Shown one piece after another: positions 6,220 through 7,967 of a stretch of DNA of 7,967 nucleotides; position 1 is the first letter of the stretch; the number at the start of each line of letters is the position of its first letter. The notes below the pieces were generated by a model. It searched no databases. It was not told where the DNA came from and worked only from the letters and a program-made list of their open reading frames with translations. The DNA comes from Candidatus Baldrarchaeota archaeon. Lineage in GTDB: Archaea > Asgardarchaeota > Baldrarchaeia > Baldrarchaeales > DXJG01. Both the position numbers and the translations under genes were made by a program. The stretch spans positions 1 through 7,967 of the forward strand of contig JAUQZC010000069.1 of NCBI GenBank assembly GCA_030587435.1. The letters run 5' to 3'.

Positions 6220-6642
6220 TTAGAATGTTCTAGGTATGGGAGTTTTATCCCAGTCTTTGTCATTGGATATGACTATTGTAGCTCCAGCTTTGAGGGCTGT
6301 TGTTAAATGAAGTGCATCTTCATAGTCTAGCTGGTATTTATCCATTAGCTCTATAGCTTGAGCCATGTCTTCTCTTTTTAGGGGTTCTATTGCTAATCCT
6401 TTAAGTCTTTCAAATGCTTCTATAATTCTTCTTACAAACTCTATGTCTCTCATGTTTCTGCCAGTTAGACCAGCGAGTATGATAAGGGTCTCGTATATTG
6501 TCAGGCTGGAGGTCATATATTCGCGTGGCGCAGCCTTTTCAATTTTTCTAATCCATTTGCGAGATTTCTTACCATGTAACGGATGACCGCCAAGCCAGTA
6601 TATAAAAACGTTAACGTCTACATATTTTGGCTTGTCCACCAT
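6220..6642 (-). CDS. vapC: VapC-family PIN-domain toxin (pair 2)
   Basis: This 140-residue PIN protein has all the expected acids: D9 in YVDVNVFIYWL, E51 in LTIYETLIIL, D109 in DYEDALHLTTAL, and D128 in VISNDKDWD. It is therefore probably an active Mg-dependent endoribonuclease. It is about 20 residues longer than the pair 1 toxin, with a Gly/His-rich loop (GGHPLHGKKSRKW) after the first motif. The ATG at 6640-6642 overlaps the antitoxin's last codons by 25 nt, so the two are translated from one message. A weak 6-bp hairpin (6209-6214 with 6220-6225) spans its stop codon. The target RNA is unknown. Confidence 0.93.
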   Translation of the reverse strand: MVDKPKYVDVNVFIYWLGGHPLHGKKSRKWIRKIEKAAPREYMTSSLTIYETLIILAGLTGRNMRDIEFVRRIIEAFERLKGLAIEPLKREDMAQAIELMDKYQLDYEDALHLTTALKAGATIVISNDKDWDKTPIPRTF

Positions 6643-6866
6643 TTTCTCAAAGCCTCCATTATAAACTCGTCTAGGTTTTCAGGCCATTTCTCTACCTTAC
6701 AGACTCCAAAATACTCGTCGGCTGTAGACTCGAGAGGCTCTATTGCTATTTTTCCATTTTTCAGATAGACAGCAACAAGGTTTCCCGGCTCTAGCCCCAC
6801 TTCTTCTCTAATGTTTTTTGGAATGGCTATTCTACCTTTGCTATCCATTTTAACTATAGCTTTCAT
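6618..6866 (-). CDS. vapB: VapB-family AbrB-type antitoxin (pair 2)
   Basis: This 82-residue protein begins MKAIVKMDSKGRIAIPKNIR, a textbook SpoVT/AbrB swapped-hairpin DNA-binding domain (residues 1-46, including GRIAIPKNIREEVGLEPG). The tail (47-82, ending EALRKWWTSQNM) should bind the VapC active site. It would neutralise the toxin encoded by the overlapping gene and repress the shared promoter. The ATG at 6864-6866 starts 4-5 nt after the expected transcription start. Three GTGGGAT repeats in the promoter are candidate binding sites for this protein. The fold class differs from those of the other two antitoxins in the window, so cross-neutralisation is unlikely. Confidence 0.95.
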   Translation of the reverse strand: MKAIVKMDSKGRIAIPKNIREEVGLEPGNLVAVYLKNGKIAIEPLESTADEYFGVCKVEKWPENLDEFIMEALRKWWTSQNM

Positions 6867-6867
6867 A

Positions 6868-6909
6868 ATCCCACAATATTTAATTATCCCACTTATATAA
6901 AAATCCCAC
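6868..6909 (-). promoter_or_regulatory. vapBC2 promoter with three GTGGGAT repeats
   Basis: On the coding strand GTGGGAT occurs at 6909-6903, 6892-6886 and 6874-6868, spaced 17 and 18 bp. The TATA-like TTATATAAG (6900-6892) sits between the first and second copies, and AATTAAATATT between the second and third. The third copy ends just before the ATG and would overlap the transcription start. Tandem identical heptamers about 1.6-1.7 helical turns apart around a promoter strongly suggest an operator, most likely for the AbrB-type antitoxin or its complex with VapC. Confidence 0.65.
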
Positions 6910-7006
6910 CGCCATTATATAGTCGCGATATTCCTAAACGATTAAGCAACTAGAGAAGAGAGGATTTATAGATGTGAGGGAGAATCAATGGGCACACTGT
7001 TGATCA

Positions 7007-7037
7007 ATATTAAGTACTGAGAGTCAATACTTAGTAT
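7007..7037. repeat. Inverted repeat / hairpin downstream of vapC3
   Basis: Left arm ATATTAAGTACT (7007-7018) pairs with right arm AATACTTAGTAT (7026-7037): ten Watson-Crick pairs plus one G-T wobble and one mismatch, with a 7-nt loop. It lies 17 nt past the vapC3 stop and about 100 nt upstream of the vapB2 promoter. It could be a 3' RNA structure of the vapBC3 transcript or a protein-binding palindrome. Confidence 0.45.
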
Positions 7038-7053
7038 CGCCTGCCGAAAAGGA

Positions 7054-7457
7054 TTAATAGATTATTATCTCTAGATTTGGAATTTGGGAGAAGTGCTTTA
7101 TGTTTCTCGTTACTAGCTTCAACTCATTAACTAGAGCTGTAGCGGCTATTATCACATCGGCTAACCCTATAATCCTCCCCTCCCTTTTCAGGTAAGCCGC
7201 TATTTCGGCCGTTTTCTTGGCAATCTTGTAGTCGTATGGTATAATATTAAACCTCATAAGCTCAGACTCGGCTTTTTCGAGCATCTTCTTTAGCTTTTCC
7301 TCGTTTCTCCAGTAGGAAAAATAGACTCCCAGCAAGTACTCGTAAACAGTAACCACGGATATAGCTCGATAAGCCATTTCTTCCTCAATCTTTTTAGCTA
7401 AGTCTATAGCTCCCCCCTAACCAGGTTTATTACATAGTCTGTATCGAAAAGATACAT
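7054..7457 (-). pseudogene. vapC: VapC-family PIN-domain toxin, frameshifted (pair 3)
   Basis: Translation from the ATG at 7455-7457 gives MYLFDTDYVINLVRGE and then hits TAG. In the shifted frame the protein continues AIDLAKKIEEEMAYRAISVV to a normal end at 7054. The switch falls at a run of six G on the coding strand (7412-7417); seven, or four, would restore the frame. The rebuilt toxin of about 134 residues has D5 in FDTD, Glu in VYEYLLG, Asp in GLADVIIAA, and Asn in VTRNIKHF. The open part from an internal ATG at 7377 lacks the first catalytic Asp and would be inactive. This is a recent mutation, a homopolymer sequencing error, or a slippage-controlled gene. The reconstructed start is 4 nt after the antitoxin stop, as expected for an operon. 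Confidence 0.8.
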
Positions 7458-7461
7458 CCTA

Positions 7462-7701
7462 TCACTGCATAGTCTCTAAAATCTCTTTAAATCTTTCAGC
7501 ATCGGCTTTTGCCATCTCCTTTTTATACTCAAGGAGCATCCTCCAACCTTCTTCAGTAACAGTGCCAGAGCCAGCGATGTCCAAGAGACTACCCTTACGC
7601 TTCAACAATCTTTTGATAACATCGCTAAAACTCTCACCGGGCAATTTCATCTTTTTCAACATTTCATAAACTTCATCCGAAACCATAATAGTACGAGCCA
7701 T
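7462..7701 (-). CDS. vapB: VapB-family CopG/RHH-like antitoxin (pair 3)
   Basis: The start is the ATG at 7699-7701, giving 79 residues beginning MARTIMVSDEVYEMLKKMKL. The frame stays open for 20 hydrophobic codons further upstream, but the TATA-like TTTATATA (7720-7727) would then be inside the gene, so the longer start is rejected. Residues 1-35 (strand, helix, then SFSDVIKRLLKRKGSLL) resemble the DNA-binding region of short RHH-like archaeal VapB. The C-terminal helix (50-79, rich in Glu and Lys) should bind the toxin. The gene ends in TGA (7462-7464), 4 nt before the start of the frameshifted vapC3. It appears intact although its toxin is broken, as expected if antitoxin loss is the harmful event or the toxin decayed recently. 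Confidence 0.85.
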   Translation of the reverse strand: MARTIMVSDEVYEMLKKMKLPGESFSDVIKRLLKRKGSLLDIAGSGTVTEEGWRMLLEYKKEMAKADAERFKEILETMQ

Positions 7702-7719
7702 AACAATATAACATATGAA

Positions 7720-7727
7720 TATATAAA
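7720..7727 (-). promoter_or_regulatory. TATA-like box of vapBC3
   Basis: TTTATATA on the coding strand lies 19-26 nt before the ATG at 7701, consistent with a leaderless transcript. The DNA between the box and the ATG contains a CATATG palindrome but no clear tandem repeat like those of pairs 1 and 2. Confidence 0.4.
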
Positions 7728-7807
7728 CTATTACCCCTAGTTTTTTCAAGAAACCTAGCATAGATACGCATCTGTATTTTCATACCTTAAACTTGAGTGT
7801 AATTTTC

Positions 7808-7936
7808 ATGGTACTGCCATTACTTTTTCTAACAGACAATCTGATTTTTGTTTATAACGTTGCTGTTTTGCTTACATATACTTTCTGGATATTTTATATA
7901 TGTTTTCTTAAAGTATTGGTTAAAAATAGTTCTTAA
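7808..7936 (+). CDS. Possible 42-residue hydrophobic small protein
   Basis: An ATG at 7808 opens 42 codons ending at TAA 7934-7936. The product is almost wholly hydrophobic and aromatic (for example LLTYTFWIFYICFLKVLV), so it could be a single-pass membrane peptide. No ribosome-binding site or convincing TATA box precedes it. A 43-codon frame of more ordinary composition (beginning MSKVKAFPLRTIF) runs antisense through the same DNA and may reach in from beyond the right edge. At most one is likely to be real. T-rich DNA readily yields hydrophobic ORFs by chance. Confidence 0.15.
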   Translation: MVLPLLFLTDNLIFVYNVAVLLTYTFWIFYICFLKVLVKNSS

Positions 7937-7967
7937 CGGAAAAGCCTTAACTTTTGACATATTCGAC

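Noticed and set aside
7702..7761. Twenty-codon hydrophobic N-terminal extension of vapB3, suggestive of a signal peptide
   Set aside because: The TATA-like box lies within it and the family starts at MARTIMVS, so it is untranslated DNA.

Overview
The window looks like an accessory stretch of an archaeal chromosome, probably from a hyperthermophilic or thermophilic member of the Thermoproteota-like lineages. The support is indirect. There are three VapBC toxin-antitoxin pairs of the kind that crowd such genomes. AT-rich TATA-like boxes lie about 20-35 nt before several start codons, so transcripts would be leaderless or nearly so. AGA/AGG arginine codons are common, and there is a membrane-anchored surface protein with a Ca-binding-like loop. 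No rRNA, tRNA, CRISPR array, transposase or phage gene was seen, so the species cannot be named.

Left end (1-1196, plus strand). An open frame entering from the left edge ends at 353. It is followed by a cysteine-rich reading frame ending at 1196. The intact part (513-1196) combines an Ig-like beta-sandwich with a six-cysteine module whose spacing matches an inhibitor cystine knot (knottin). The same frame continues upstream through a second knot-like module interrupted by a TGA at 456-458. Further upstream, Ser/Thr-rich linker sequence appears in a different frame. The locus therefore looks like a disrupted multi-domain secreted protein.

1198-3396 (minus strand). A 732-residue membrane-anchored protein converges on the cysteine-rich gene with one base between the two stop codons. 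It has an N-terminal anchor, a Pro/Gln-rich linker, helical repeats with an EF-hand-like loop, and a large unrecognised C-terminal domain. That last domain is encoded by DNA clearly richer in GC than the rest of the gene.

3430-4025 (minus strand). vapBC pair 1: a ribbon-helix-helix antitoxin overlaps a PIN-domain toxin by 37 nt, and a 9-bp direct repeat with 18-bp spacing surrounds the promoter.

4271-6010 (plus strand). A 579-residue protein has several N-terminal membrane segments, a nucleotidyltransferase-fold motif with three acidic residues, and a helical tail. It may be a membrane-tethered relative of MNT-HEPN proteins.

6220-6866 (minus strand). vapBC pair 2 has an AbrB-type antitoxin. 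Its promoter carries three GTGGGAT repeats spaced 17-18 bp.

7054-7701 (minus strand). vapBC pair 3 has an intact antitoxin, but the toxin is frameshifted in a run of six G. The last 200 bases hold only two short opposing ORFs of uncertain reality.

Overall the region mixes surface or secreted proteins with toxin-antitoxin and NTase-type genes, and shows gene decay and compositional mosaicism. This is typical of a rapidly changing accessory island.
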